41,032 nt of DNA from positions 1 to 41,032 of the forward strand of contig CADWAF010005394.1 of assembly GCA_902984215.1 (NCBI GenBank). The letters are read 5' to 3'. Below the pieces are notes generated by a model. That model searched no databases, was not told the origin of the DNA, and saw only the letters and a list, made by a program, of their open reading frames with translations. A program made the position numbers and the translations under genes. Below are positions 1-10,936 of the stretch, piece by piece (the stretch's first letter is position 1; each line of letters opens with the position of its first letter). This DNA is from Willaertia magna (lineage: Eukaryota; Heterolobosea; Eutetramitea; Acrasida; Naegleriidae).

Positions 1-460
1 AAATTTGAATTTTTTTTTTAAAAATATTTTTTTATTTTTTAAAAAGCAGTATAAATTTATACTACTTTTGTTAATTTTTTATTCATTAAAATATTAGCAA
101 AAACAGTATAAATTTATACTGTTTTTTGTTTTTTGTTGAATAAAAAGAGTATAAATTTATACTCTTTTATTTTATTTTTAAAATTATAAAAACTGTATAA
201 ATTTATACTCTTTAAACTAAAATTTTTTATGCTCTTCACAAAAAATTGTAGTTAAAACAATAATAAACTTTCATAATTAAATTAAGCACATCTAAAACAG
301 TGTTTTAAAAAAAAAAGAAATTTTTGAAAAAAAGTTATTTTAAGATTGTTCTAAAAGATGTTTTATTGAAGTCTTTTTTGTTTTATTTTTGCATAAACAA
401 TCGGAAAACTGTATATAATTTTAAGAAATTTCACTATGGAACTGCTAAGATTAAAATATT
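1..460 (+). repeat. Left copy of the inverted terminal repeat
   Basis: Read left to right, this segment matches the reverse complement of 40620-40968 over most of its length. Matched landmarks, in order, are the AAATTTGAATTTTTT start, four palindromes, the string TTCTAAAAGAT, the string GGAAAACTGTATAT and the string ACTATGGAACTG. The left copy is longer because about 100 bases (roughly 248-350) have no counterpart on the right. Substitutions are scattered through the match, so these are diverged copies rather than a recent duplication or an assembly fold-back. No coding frame is visible. It may be the end of a mobile element, a dispersed subterminal repeat or the terminus of a linear molecule. 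Confidence 0.8.
48..208. repeat. Four spaced palindromes with a TATAAATTTATA core (left)
   Basis: The 14-base palindrome GTATAAATTTATAC occurs at 49-62, 106-119, 149-162 and 195-208, a spacing of 43-57 bases. The perfect self-complementarity extends further in individual copies: 22 bases at 102-123 and 26 bases at 143-168. The outer arm bases differ between copies (ACA/TGT in one, AAGA/TCTT in another) while staying complementary within each copy. This indicates selection or copying for the palindrome itself, as a hairpin or a dimeric protein-binding site. An array of TATA-like elements is an alternative. Confidence 0.85.
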
Positions 461-1520
461 ATTTTATATTAATAATTTACTAAACTAAAATAAAATTCTC
501 TCAACATCAAATTCTATAGCAACAATTTGCTTGTAAAAAAGAAGATATTTTAAAATTAAATGAATCAACTTAATTTTCTTATAAGAAAGGATATTTTTTA
601 ATATTTGAATAATTATTTAAAATAATTTTTTAAACTGAAAACATTATTTTTTATAATATACTTTTTTATAAGTGCCAAATAAATATTGATTTATTTATTT
701 TACTTTAATTTATCATCTATGAGACATTAAAATAAATATTGTGAAATTTTATTTTTAATATAATATATATCAAAGTTTACATGATAATGATAATATTTTT
801 GTATTATATATTATAAATATAATTTCAAACAAAGCTTCCTCTAAAGTTTTAAAAGTATTATTTTTTATTATTTTTACTAATAATTTATTAACTCTCTCTT
901 AATTTCTTTATTTAATGTTTTTATGTTTTGATAATTTGATAATTTAATTTTTAACAAAATTTATTATTACTTAAAGTTACTATAAATTTTCTTATATATC
1001 TTACTTCTTATTAGTTTAGAAAATGTTATTAAAAAGAGTAAATATAATATTAAAAAAGATACTTTTAATTTTTTTATTAATTTTAAATTTCACATCGATC
1101 TCATTATTTAAAAATAAATTAAAACTTTTTATTAAAATATACTTAATTTTTTATTTAATCTCTAATTTTTTTTTCTTTTTGTTTATCTTTATTTTTAATT
1201 TTCATACTATTTCCCAAAACTATAATAAACGCTTTGAGTTTTTTATTACAACTTTTTTTAAACTATTTTAAAATAGCAAAGTTTTAAACTTTTTTCAAAC
1301 TATTTTAAAATGGCAAAGTTTTAAACTCAATTTTAAAACTGGTAACCATAAATTTTTTTTTAAATCAATTTAAAACTTTATTAATCAATTTAACAAATAA
1401 AGCAAGCAAATTTAAAAATAAAAAAAATATTTTAAAATTAGTACAAATAAAAATAAAATAAAATCATCAATTTTAAAAAAAAATCAAAAAAAATCAAAAA
1501 AAATTAAAAAATAGTAATTT
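461..1520. other. AT-rich stretch, no recognisable gene
   Basis: This interval is dominated by A and T runs. An 82-codon open frame at 1023-1271 encodes almost only Leu, Ile, Phe, Asn and Lys and looks compositional. The only internal structure I see is the short tandem duplication at 1260-1327. The minus strand near 1000-1300 carries short protein-like runs broken by many stops and may be the tail of the decayed region that follows. Confidence 0.6.
1260..1327. repeat. 37-bp tandem duplication
   Basis: The 31-base stretch at 1260-1290 recurs at 1297-1327 with one difference (TAGCAAAG against TGGCAAAG), a period of 37 bases. It contains the palindromic string TATTTTAAAATA. It is a simple local duplication with no sign of coding use. 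Confidence 0.8.
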
Positions 1521-1529
1521 TAATTACTA

Positions 1530-2880
1530 TTGATACTTCAGTAAATATTAATAAAACAAAACATAAAAATCCTCCTGGTTATGTAAAAAGAATAAATATG
1601 AAGATAAATAATATAAATATAAATTTTAAAATTATCTAAAGAGGCTGGGCTTGTTGAGTTGTTTTATTTTTTTTGTGTTATTTTTGAAAAATTTTGGTAA
1701 ACTAATTTTTTTGGTTCCTTTTTTTTGTAATTGATTAATTTAAAAGTGTAAATATTTGCTTTAAGAGCATTTTTAAATATTAATGACATAAAAATCGCTA
1801 ATTTAATTTTGTAATTCATAAGAAAAAGTTATATTATTACTTTTTTTATTATAGAAAAAAATAGTTGTTTTTGAATTATTTTTAAATATATATTGATCTT
1901 GTCAATAGTGGTATTTGTAGTGGTTGTTATAGTAATGTTTATAGAAATTGTAGTTATTATATTATTTTTTTTAATATTGTCGCTTAAAAATATAAGATTT
2001 AAAAATTTATCAGTATTAAATTTTTAACTATTATTTATATTATTATTTATGCTTTTATTTGTAGTACTATTTGAAGTTTTATATAGTATTTTATTTTTAA
2101 AATCAACAAAAATCTTTAATTTTTCGTCTTTATAAAAAGATTAAGATATTATTAAAGTTGAAAGATTATTTTCAGTAATTAAAATAATAGTTTTAATAGA
2201 AAAAATAATATAATTATTTCATTAATTTGCAATTTCTTGTTATTATTTTTATTATTATTAAAACCATAATTATTTTTACTTAATTGTGTTTCTTTATATT
2301 TAGGTATATTTTTATTATTTGTATAGCTTTTAATAGTTTATTTACTTTTATTTAACTGAAGTTCATTATTTTTTTTATTTTTTTCATCTTCATCTTTCTC
2401 TTCTTTATCTTTATCTTTTTCATTTTTATTATCTTTACTATTTATTACACTTTTAACAATTTTTTTAAATAAACTCATAACAAAAATTTTATAATAAAAA
2501 TCTTCTAATTTAGTTTAAATTTTTTGAATGTTTGTTATTTATAAATTAAGTTTTTTAAATTGTAATCTTACATTTATAAATTTTTTACTAACAATATATT
2601 TAACATTATATAATTTTTTCAAAAACTCATTCTTCTTTCTAATTTTTTCCGCAACCTCATTTTTAAACTTTTTCTACTTCTTTACTTCTTTAATATTCAT
2701 AAAAGTAACCTTTGTATTTATGATTAAGCATTTATAGTTTATAAATTATTTAATGAGTTTTTATATTTAAATAAAACATTAAATTATAAATCTTATCCAT
2801 AAATAACATCCTTTCCTACAAACAATCAAATAAAAAAATGTCTAATTATTATTAATTAATAATAAATAGTATCTTTATCT
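1530..2880 (-). pseudogene. Decayed reading frame of unknown family
   Basis: On the minus strand one frame runs from about 2880 to 2179 with protein-like content, broken by about eight TAA and two TAG codons and no TGA. Stops that I placed are at 2674-2676, 2539-2541, 2515-2517, 2338-2340 and 2179-2181. Within it an ATG at 2478 opens a 46-codon piece starting MSLFKKIVKSVINSKD, followed by a Lys/Asp/Glu-rich run. Upstream is a CRKGCYLW string and a Lys-rich helix-like segment near 2540-2670. After 2179 the protein-like reading shifts frame and continues with further stops to about 1530. The pattern fits an old gene losing Gln codons to C-to-T change, probably belonging to the flanking element. 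I do not recognise the family. Confidence 0.5.
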
Positions 2881-3080
2881 AAATTAATATAAAAAGTATC
2901 ATAATTAATGATTTTTTTAAATTTAGTTTAATCAATTTTCTCTAAAATACAAAGTAATAACAAGTTATAATATAATTTGTTTTTAGTTATATGTATATAA
3001 ATATCTTATATTTTTTTATTTGTCAATACTTTTATTATTATTATCTTTTTTCTTTTCTTTTATTTGCTCTTTTATTGTTG

Positions 3081-3152
3081 ACTGTAGAATGGATTGTAGA
3101 GTAAATTATAGAGTGGCTATGAAGTAGATTATAAAATTAATTGTAAGATTGG
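3081..3152. repeat. 12-bp minisatellite inside the decayed region
   Basis: About six imperfect units of 11-14 bases follow one another; examples are ATTGTAGAGTAA and ATTATAGAGTGG. The period of about 12 equals four codons. On the minus strand the units and the following Lys-rich segment read as protein-like sequence with a single stop. This fits a short amino-acid repeat in a former coding region. Confidence 0.6.
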
Positions 3153-3446
3153 CTTAGAGGTTATTTTATAGTTATTTTTTTATCAATTTTTTTTCCTTAT
3201 TGATATCCTTATAATTGTTTTACTTGATGGTAGTTGATTTATGAGTATTTTTATTAAAGCTTAAATTAAAATAATAAAATTCTTCATTATTTTTTACTTT
3301 TTTTAATATTTCTTCTTTTTCTTCTTCTTTTTCTTCTTTTTATCGGGTTGACAAATATTAATATTTTTTATTATCATTTAGTTCAATTTTACTATTTTTA
3401 TTATATTTTATCTTCTTTCTTAGTCTTAACTACATTTTTTTTAAAT

Positions 3447-4520
3447 TCAAAATAAAAATAAAAAAAGAAATTTAATAAAAAAAAAAACATAAATAGAAAT
3501 TGTTTTATTATTTATTTTGGACAAATTAAGATTTAAAATCATTTTAATATATTTTGTATAACAATATTTTAGAGTTTGTTTTATAAATTTAATTATAAAT
3601 ACAATATCCTTCTTATCTTCCTTAATTTCTTTATAAACTGCATCTACTTTATTTTTATTTTGTTTAGTTTTTTCTTTTTTGATTATTAAGAAAGAATATG
3701 AATTAAAAATAAAAATTTTAATAATTTTAAAATAATAATTCAAATTTCTAAAAAAATAATTAGTTTTATTTTTTTTAAAAGTAATCTCATTAATTTTTAA
3801 GTTAATTTTGTTATTAATTTTATTAATCAATACAAAAATATCTTTAATATCATATTCCAAACAAACCTTTGCCTTATTTTTAGTATTAAGATACATTATT
3901 TTAAAAAATATCAATAACGCACAATTAAGTATAGATTCAATATATTTAGTAAATTTATTATCTTTTCTATTTTCAATTTTCTTTGCAATCTGATTGTTTA
4001 AAAAATTTATAATAATAAAACAACAATAACTATAATTATGAACAAACACTTTAAAATCAAATATAATACTAACCATTTCAAACTCTTTTTGAAACAACTA
4101 ATCAAAATATTATTTATATTATTAATACTAACAATTATTTCTATTTGTTTGCCTATATTAAATATTATAAACATAAGATAATCAATATATTAGAAATTTT
4201 TTAAATTTTATATTTTTTCTATTTGATATTTTATTATTATAATTTGTAAAAAAATTAAAAAAAGTGATAATACTTTTTTTATGTAAATGCTTTAATTTTT
4301 TTTAAGTTTTCCAATAATTATAAAAAATATAATTAAAAGTGGCGATGTTTGAAATTAAATATTTAATAATTCCACCTTTATTCATATAATCCACAAATCT
4401 TTCCAGATTTAAATCAAAATTAAAATATACATCAACAAATACTTCTTCTAATTGTTTAAAAAAAGACTTTGAAAAATTAGTTTCCTTTTTATTTATAATA
4501 TTTTCTTCTTTTTTGTACAC
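3447..4520 (-). pseudogene. Decayed minus-strand frame, possible Sec7/ARF-GEF-like remnant
   Basis: Two open pieces, 4302-4520 (72 codons) and 3447-4097 (216 codons), lie in the same minus-strand frame. Only a cluster of TAA/TAG codons and one TGA (about 4100-4304) separates them, so they look like one broken gene. The upstream piece contains a run reading VDVYFNFDLNLERFVDYMNK. It resembles the conserved N-terminal segment of large Sec7-family ARF exchange factors, where a Tyr-x-Asn-Tyr-Asp...Leu-Phe-Glu pattern is typical. That resemblance is from memory and short. The downstream piece is rich in Lys, Asn, Ile and Phe and is not recognised. No catalytic Sec7 domain is visible. Both pieces are more AT-rich than the central genes. 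Confidence 0.4.
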
Positions 4521-5140
4521 ACATATTAAATTTGTCTTTGAATAAATTTATAGTATTACAGAATCATTAAGGTTGTAAAAATGAGTTATTAATTTGTTGG
4601 GGTTTAAATAATTTTTGATTATTTATATAAATTTTTTCTTGTATAACCAAAAAAAAATTTTTTTAACTATATTTTAATCAGTTTCAGCAATTTTTTTGTT
4701 TTTTTTCTTTTTTTTTTAAATTTTTTACTTTTTGAAAATTTTTTTAATATAAGTTTTTTAACTTTTATTAAATTTTGGACAATAAAAATATTTTTTATAT
4801 TTTCATTATTATTGTCTTTTATAATTTTTTTTTATTATTTTCTTCAAGTACATTTTTATAATTTTTTTATTATTCTTTGTTGTGCTTTTTTTTTATTGAT
4901 TATTTTTGTTGTAAAAGTTTTGTTTATTATTATTTGTTTAATTGTAGTAATTTTTTTTTAGTAAATATATTAATTTTTGTTATACTTTGTTTATTTATTT
5001 TATCTAAAATCTTAAAGGTGTTTATTTTTTGGGAATAAATAATAATTTATTAGAAAATACTTTAATATTAAAAAACTAGTTTTATTATTTGTAGGCATTT
5101 TTTTATTTATTTTTTAATTATTTTTTAATACCTCAACTAT

Positions 5141-5497
5141 CTATTAATAACCTTCTTAATAAAATATATATTATCAGCAATTTTGACAAAAACTAGAAAT
5201 TTTAAGTTAAAAATAATTTTATAAAAATAAATATCAATTTACACATCTTTTTCATTATAATTGAAAAAACTATTTTAATTTTTTTAATATAATATATTAG
5301 CAATAATAAATAAGGAGTTAAGATAGTTTTTTTAATTATAATAAAAAAGATTTAAAGTATTACTATAATTTAAAAAATAAATTAAATAATATTTGTTTAT
5401 AAAAATTATATTTTATTTTTATTTTTCTATTAATAATCTTCCTAATAAGTACACCATAGTAGTATTAATGAAAACTAAATATTTTAAGTTAAAAATA
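5141..5497. repeat. Pair of diverged ~70-bp direct repeats
   Basis: Copies at 5141-5215 and 5427-5497 share CTATTAATAA at one end and TTTTAAGTTAAAAATA at the other, with a recognisable but diverged middle. Between them, AAAAAACTATTTTAA (near 5267) and its near-complement TTAAGATAGTTTTTT (near 5318) could pair as a 15-bp stem with one mismatch. This is a modest remnant of a duplicated unit. Confidence 0.6.
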
Positions 5498-6850
5498 TGT
5501 CAATAAAAATTATAAAAAAATAAAAACCCTCAAAAATCAAAAATTATATAAAACCTTAATATTAATCAAATTAAAAAATATTCTCATTTTTATAATTTTT
5601 TATACAAAAAATTTCATCATTTTTGTAATTTTTTATATTAAACTTAAACTTATATTTATATTAAACTTAAACTCAAAATTTAATTTAAATATTAATTTAT
5701 TATTATTTAATTATTTACAATAATTATAAACTTTACAATAACAACAATAAGAATCTTTAAATGAAATTAATGTTGTGATTAATAAATTAATTAATATTTA
5801 TAATCAAAATAATAATTTATTACATAATTTATTAATTACAAACAATTAAAACAATATTAAAATCTTTAATATTTTAATTAATTTTATTATAATAATTATA
5901 ATAAAAAATTTATAAAATAGTTTATAAAATAATAATAATAATAATATTACAAAAAAATACTATTATTAATAATAATTTTTCTATAAGATTTTTAAATATA
6001 AATTTATTTAATTAAAATTTATAAAATTTAAATAATTTTTATAATAGATTTACTATTTTAATAAAATTAAAACACTCTATTTTATTAAATTTAAACAAAA
6101 ATTATTAAAATTTTAATATTACAAAATTTATAAATACTTTATTTATTGATTTAAATAATATTTTAATTAATAATAATAATTTTAATAATATTATAATTAA
6201 TTTATTAAATATAACTTCATTAAAATTTATTAATAATAATGAATTTAAATTAAATTTTTTAATGATTTTAAATTATATTTAAAATTTTAAAAAACTTTAC
6301 ATTTAATTGATTTTTTAATTTTTTTTAAATTATGTAAAGAATTTATTGTAAATAATAATTTATTATTAAATAATAATTCCTAATAATAAATTTTTTAATT
6401 GTATAATAGTAATTTTTTAACTATATAATTATAAAAAATAAAAAATAAAAATAAATCTTTTTTTTAATTTTTCTTTAATATTATTAATATTTTTAATAAA
6501 TTTAATATCTTTCTGTAATATATATTAATAATAAAATAATAATTATTTAATAATTTTCATCCTTTATTAAGAATTATATTCTTTATTTTTAATTATTTCT
6601 TATAATTTATTTTTTATTTTATTAAAATAAAAAATGTAATTATTAATTATTTTTTTATAATTTTTTTTCACTTAAAAATTTTTATTTTTTAATTTAATTA
6701 TAATATTTAAATTTAATTACAACGTTTATATTTAAATATAATGTTTATAATTAAATATAATATTAATAAATTAAACATAATATTTAAAAAAAATTATTAA
6801 AGTTTATAATAATTTTTTATTTTAATAATTATTATTAAAATTATAATTAA

Positions 6851-7108
6851 GTCTTAGATAATATAATTAATTTTATTAATAATTTAAAAGTTAAAGTTGA
6901 CAAAGATTATAATTTAAATATTAATTTAAATAGATTACTATATAATTTAAATATTAAAATTAATTTTAATAATCAAATTATAAAAGTTATAATATTTAAT
7001 TATTTTAATTTAAAAGTAATTGATAATAATAATAATAATAGTTATTTTTGTAATAAATTTAATATTAATGATTTAAAAAAATTAATTGATAATAATAATA
7101 GAAATTAA
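6851..7108 (+). pseudogene. Asn-rich open stretch lacking a start codon
   Basis: An 85-codon run between a TAA at 6848 and a TAA at 7106 contains no ATG near its beginning. It reads as an Asn/Ile/Lys/Leu-rich peptide with Asp, Val, Tyr and one Cys (SYFCNKFN near the end) and a run of five Asn. Such residues are unexpected in pure A/T noise, and the run stands out from its surroundings. A similar 57-codon open run lies at 6109-6282. I take these as fragments of decayed coding sequence, with chance as the alternative. Confidence 0.3.
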
Positions 7109-8721
7109 AAGAAATATAAAAAAAATTAATAAATTTTATAATTATTGTAAACTTATATTTTTATATATTTATATTTTTGTATTTTTGTATTTTGTATTAA
7201 TATTATATATTTATATATAATTTATTATTGTTTTTAATTTATTTTTTTTTATATTTATATTATTGTAATTTAATTAATTTTTGTAGTACTTTAAATTTAT
7301 AATTTTAATTATTTTTTATTTTTGTTTAAATTTTTATAATATTTATAATAATTTTTATTATTATATTGATTTTTGTATACAAATATTAATAAATAAATAA
7401 GTTACAATATAATAGTTCAGTAATTTTTATAAATATTTACAAAAAAAATAAATAAAAATAATTAACTATATTATAATTTTTTATTTATCAGTATTTTATT
7501 ATACAAAGACTAAAAATAATAATTATAAATTCATATTTACTTAATAAAATAAACATAAGCTCATGTTTATTATACTTAAACTTATAATAACTATTAAATT
7601 TTTTTAATTTTTTTATTATTTACATTAATATTAAAGTAAACATATTATAATTTATTTTTATATTAACATTTTAATACATAATAATCTAATAGAATAAAAA
7701 TAAATTTATAGTTACTATATTTAATATTATGAGCTCATTATTATTATATTTGGATTTTTAATAATTAATATAATTTATTTAATATTATATATATTATAAT
7801 TTTTTATTTATTAATATTTTATTATATAAAAACCAAATAAAACTTTATTAAATTTATATTAACTTTCATATTTATTTTTAACAACCTTTAAATTTTTTTA
7901 ATTTATATTTATAAATTTTACTTAATATAATAATAACTCTATTAAAAATTATCATTTTTATATTATTATCTCCTTTTAATTTTTTATTTAATTTATTTTT
8001 TATCTTTTTTTTAATAAATAAACATAAATATATAAAATCTTTTTTTAATAATCAAAGTTTTTTTTAAAATATATATATATATTTAATATTATATTTAATA
8101 TATAATAATATTTTTAGTTAATTTATTTTATTATAATTATTAATTAAATTAACCTTATTTAAATCAAAATCTTTCTTTAATTTATTAATATTTATTAATA
8201 TTTTTTTAATATTTTTTTTTTTATTATTTAGTTTAACAAAAGTAAATAATAATAAAAAAGAAAAGAAAATATTAAAAAAAAATTGATTTAATAATAAAAA
8301 AATTAAATTAAATAATTTATTACTTTTATTATTTATAAAATAATCTTTTTTAAATCTTTTTTTTTAAATTTTTATTTATTTAATTATAAAATTTGAAAAA
8401 ATAATCAATAAAATTATTTGAAATATTAAAAAAAAAATTTAATATTTTAATTTCTTTGTTTGTTTATTAAAATAATTAAAAAATTAATAAAGTTATATTA
8501 TTTAATAATAAAGTTGAAATAATGTTTGAAAAATTAATAATTAATAATGTTTAAATATTTTTTTAAAATTAATTATTTTTTTACAATTTTTAATAAAATA
8601 TTATAATAAAAGATATAATAAAAATAATTATTATCAATATTAATAATTATTAATAAAATTTATTATAATAAAATAATATATTTTATTGTTAATATTAAAT
8701 ATATTATGAATATTTATTATA

Positions 8722-8844
8722 TTTAAATAATTTATTAATAAATATTTTAATATATTTTATTAAAAATAATTCTATTTTTTAATAAAAAAATAATTTTAAA
8801 TAATTTATTAATAAATATTTTAATATATTTTATTAAAAATAATT
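8722..8844. repeat. Perfect 50-bp direct repeat in the AT desert
   Basis: The 50 bases at 8722-8771 recur without change at 8795-8844, giving a 73-base period. In a tract with this much random A/T drift, perfect identity over 50 bases implies a recent local duplication. Confidence 0.8.
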
Positions 8845-10936
8845 TTTTAAAATATATAAAAAATATTATTTTTTAAAAAAATTATTAATAATAGATATAA
8901 AAAAAATAATTTTATTTACTTTATTAATAATTATATTATATTTATATTATTTTTCATTAATTTTTAAAATTTATTTTGTTTTTATTTATTTATAAAATTT
9001 ATTAATATTTTTAAATTATAAATTTTTAATAACGATTTATTTTATAATTATATTTTTTTATTTTTTTATTTTTTTATAATTTATAAAACTTTATTATTTT
9101 TATTTGTTATAAAATTTTTAATTATAAAAAGTTGTATATTTTTTTATTTATGTTATGAAATTTTATTTATTATTTTTTAGATTATAAATTTTTATTATTT
9201 TTAATTTTATTAAATTATAAAACTATATATACAATAATTTTCAATATTAAATTTACTTTTATTATTAATAATTTTATTATAAAATTAATTTTTTTTAATT
9301 AATTTTTAATGTTTTCTATTGTTTTTAATAAATTTATATATAATAATATATTAAATTTTATTGTTATTATTAATTTTATTAATATAACTATTTTTATTAA
9401 TATTATTACTCTTACAATTATAATTATTTTTATTATAAGAAGATTTTAAAATAATTTTTTTAAATTATTTATCTATTTTATTAATTAACTAATTTTTTTA
9501 TTTATTAAGTTTTGTTATTAATTAAAATTTAAATGATTTTTAAAAATTAATAATAATAAAAATTATTAATTAAAATAGAAATTTAATTTTTAAAGATTAT
9601 TAATTATAATAATTATGATGTAATTTATTTTTATAATTAATTTTTAATAAAAATATATTTATTTTATTGTTTATTATATTTATATTAAAAATTTATAAAG
9701 CTAAAAAAATTTACAAAAATTTTAATAAATTTAATTCATAATTATATATAATATTTATAAAAAATATATTATTTTTTATTTTGTAAATTTATTTTAAATT
9801 TTTTTTATTAATTATAAAATTTTTACAAAAATTTTAAAAATATTTTATAAACTAAAAATTTTAATAAGTTTAAAGGATAATTATAAATAATAAAAATAAA
9901 TATTCTATTAATAAAGTTTAAAATAATATTTTTATTTAATAATTAATCATATAGTCAATTAAAATGAGAAAATTATTAAAAATTATTAAAATTTTTATGT
10001 AACATTTTCTTTTAAGGTAAAAAAAATATTAATAATATAAAAAAAATTAAGATATAATATATTTTTAATGATAAAAATTATTTTTTGTTTTTAAAATATT
10101 TAAAAAATAAATAATAATATTATAAATTTATAAAATTAAAAACAACTTATCATAATTTAATAATTAAAAAAAATAATATTAATTTGAAAAATATTTTTTA
10201 TTATAAATTTAAATCATATTTAACTTTATTACTTCTAAAATATTTAAAAAACAAAAATAATAAACAAAAAAAATTTTTAAACATTTATTAATAAATTTAA
10301 TACTAATTAAAAATTATAAAACAACTAAAATTACTTATTATTCAATAATTATAAACAATAACTACAACAAAATTATATTATATTTTTTATTATAAACATA
10401 AAATCCACAAACTATAAATCATAAAATTAAAACATCAAAATATAAATTTTTTTCTTTTAAAATTTTTTTAGTTTCTTTTTTTTTAATAATTTTTTTAATT
10501 TCTTCTTCTTTTAAAATTTCCTTAAATTTTTCTTTATCATTTAAAATTTCTTTAATTTAATAAAAAAATCATTATTTTTAATTTTAAAATTTTAACGGTT
10601 TCTTTTATTTTAAATATTTCTAAGTTTCTTTTATTTTTACTACAATTTTTTCAATTCAAATTATAATTCTTTTTTAATTAACTCATTTAATTTATCTTTT
10701 AAATAAACTAAATTATTAATATTTACATTTTACATTTAATTATAGTAATAAAAAAAATTAAATTATTTATTACTAAATATATTGTATATAGTTTATTATT
10801 AAAGATGTTGTGCAAAGTTTCAATTTTATTTTATTAAAACAAAATACTTTATCTTATTTAATAAAAAAAATTAAAGTAGAAATTATTGAATAAAATTTTA
10901 AACAAATAAAAATATTTATTCCAATATTTACAGTAG

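Larger units (their letters stand above)
4560..10936. other. 6.4-kb AT desert (about 95% A+T in much of it)
   Basis: No intact gene is visible. From about 5.5 kb onward most 60-base lines hold only one to five C or G. The interval holds direct repeats at 5141-5497 and 8722-8844 and two open stretches of Asn-rich protein-like sequence without start codons (6109-6282 and 6851-7108). Composition changes abruptly at about 10.9 kb, where the first real gene ends. This could be a heterochromatic isochore, the body of an old element decayed to A/T, or a centromere-like AT tract. Confidence 0.7.

Noticed and set aside
1023..1271. 82-codon plus-strand open frame in the left flank
   Set aside because: Composition is almost entirely Leu, Ile, Phe, Asn and Lys, as expected from random A/T-rich DNA. 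There is no domain and the frame overlaps the 37-base tandem duplication.
2528..2737. 69-codon plus-strand open frame
   Set aside because: The opposite strand carries the better protein-like reading, with Lys, Glu, Val and Arg. This frame is its Phe/Leu-rich shadow.
1530..4520. Reassigned genetic code (TAA/TAG read as Gln) for the whole organism
   Set aside because: The central genes encode Gln with CAA/CAG, have no internal TAA or TAG, and end at family-consistent positions with TAA or TAG. Any reassignment could apply only to the flank.
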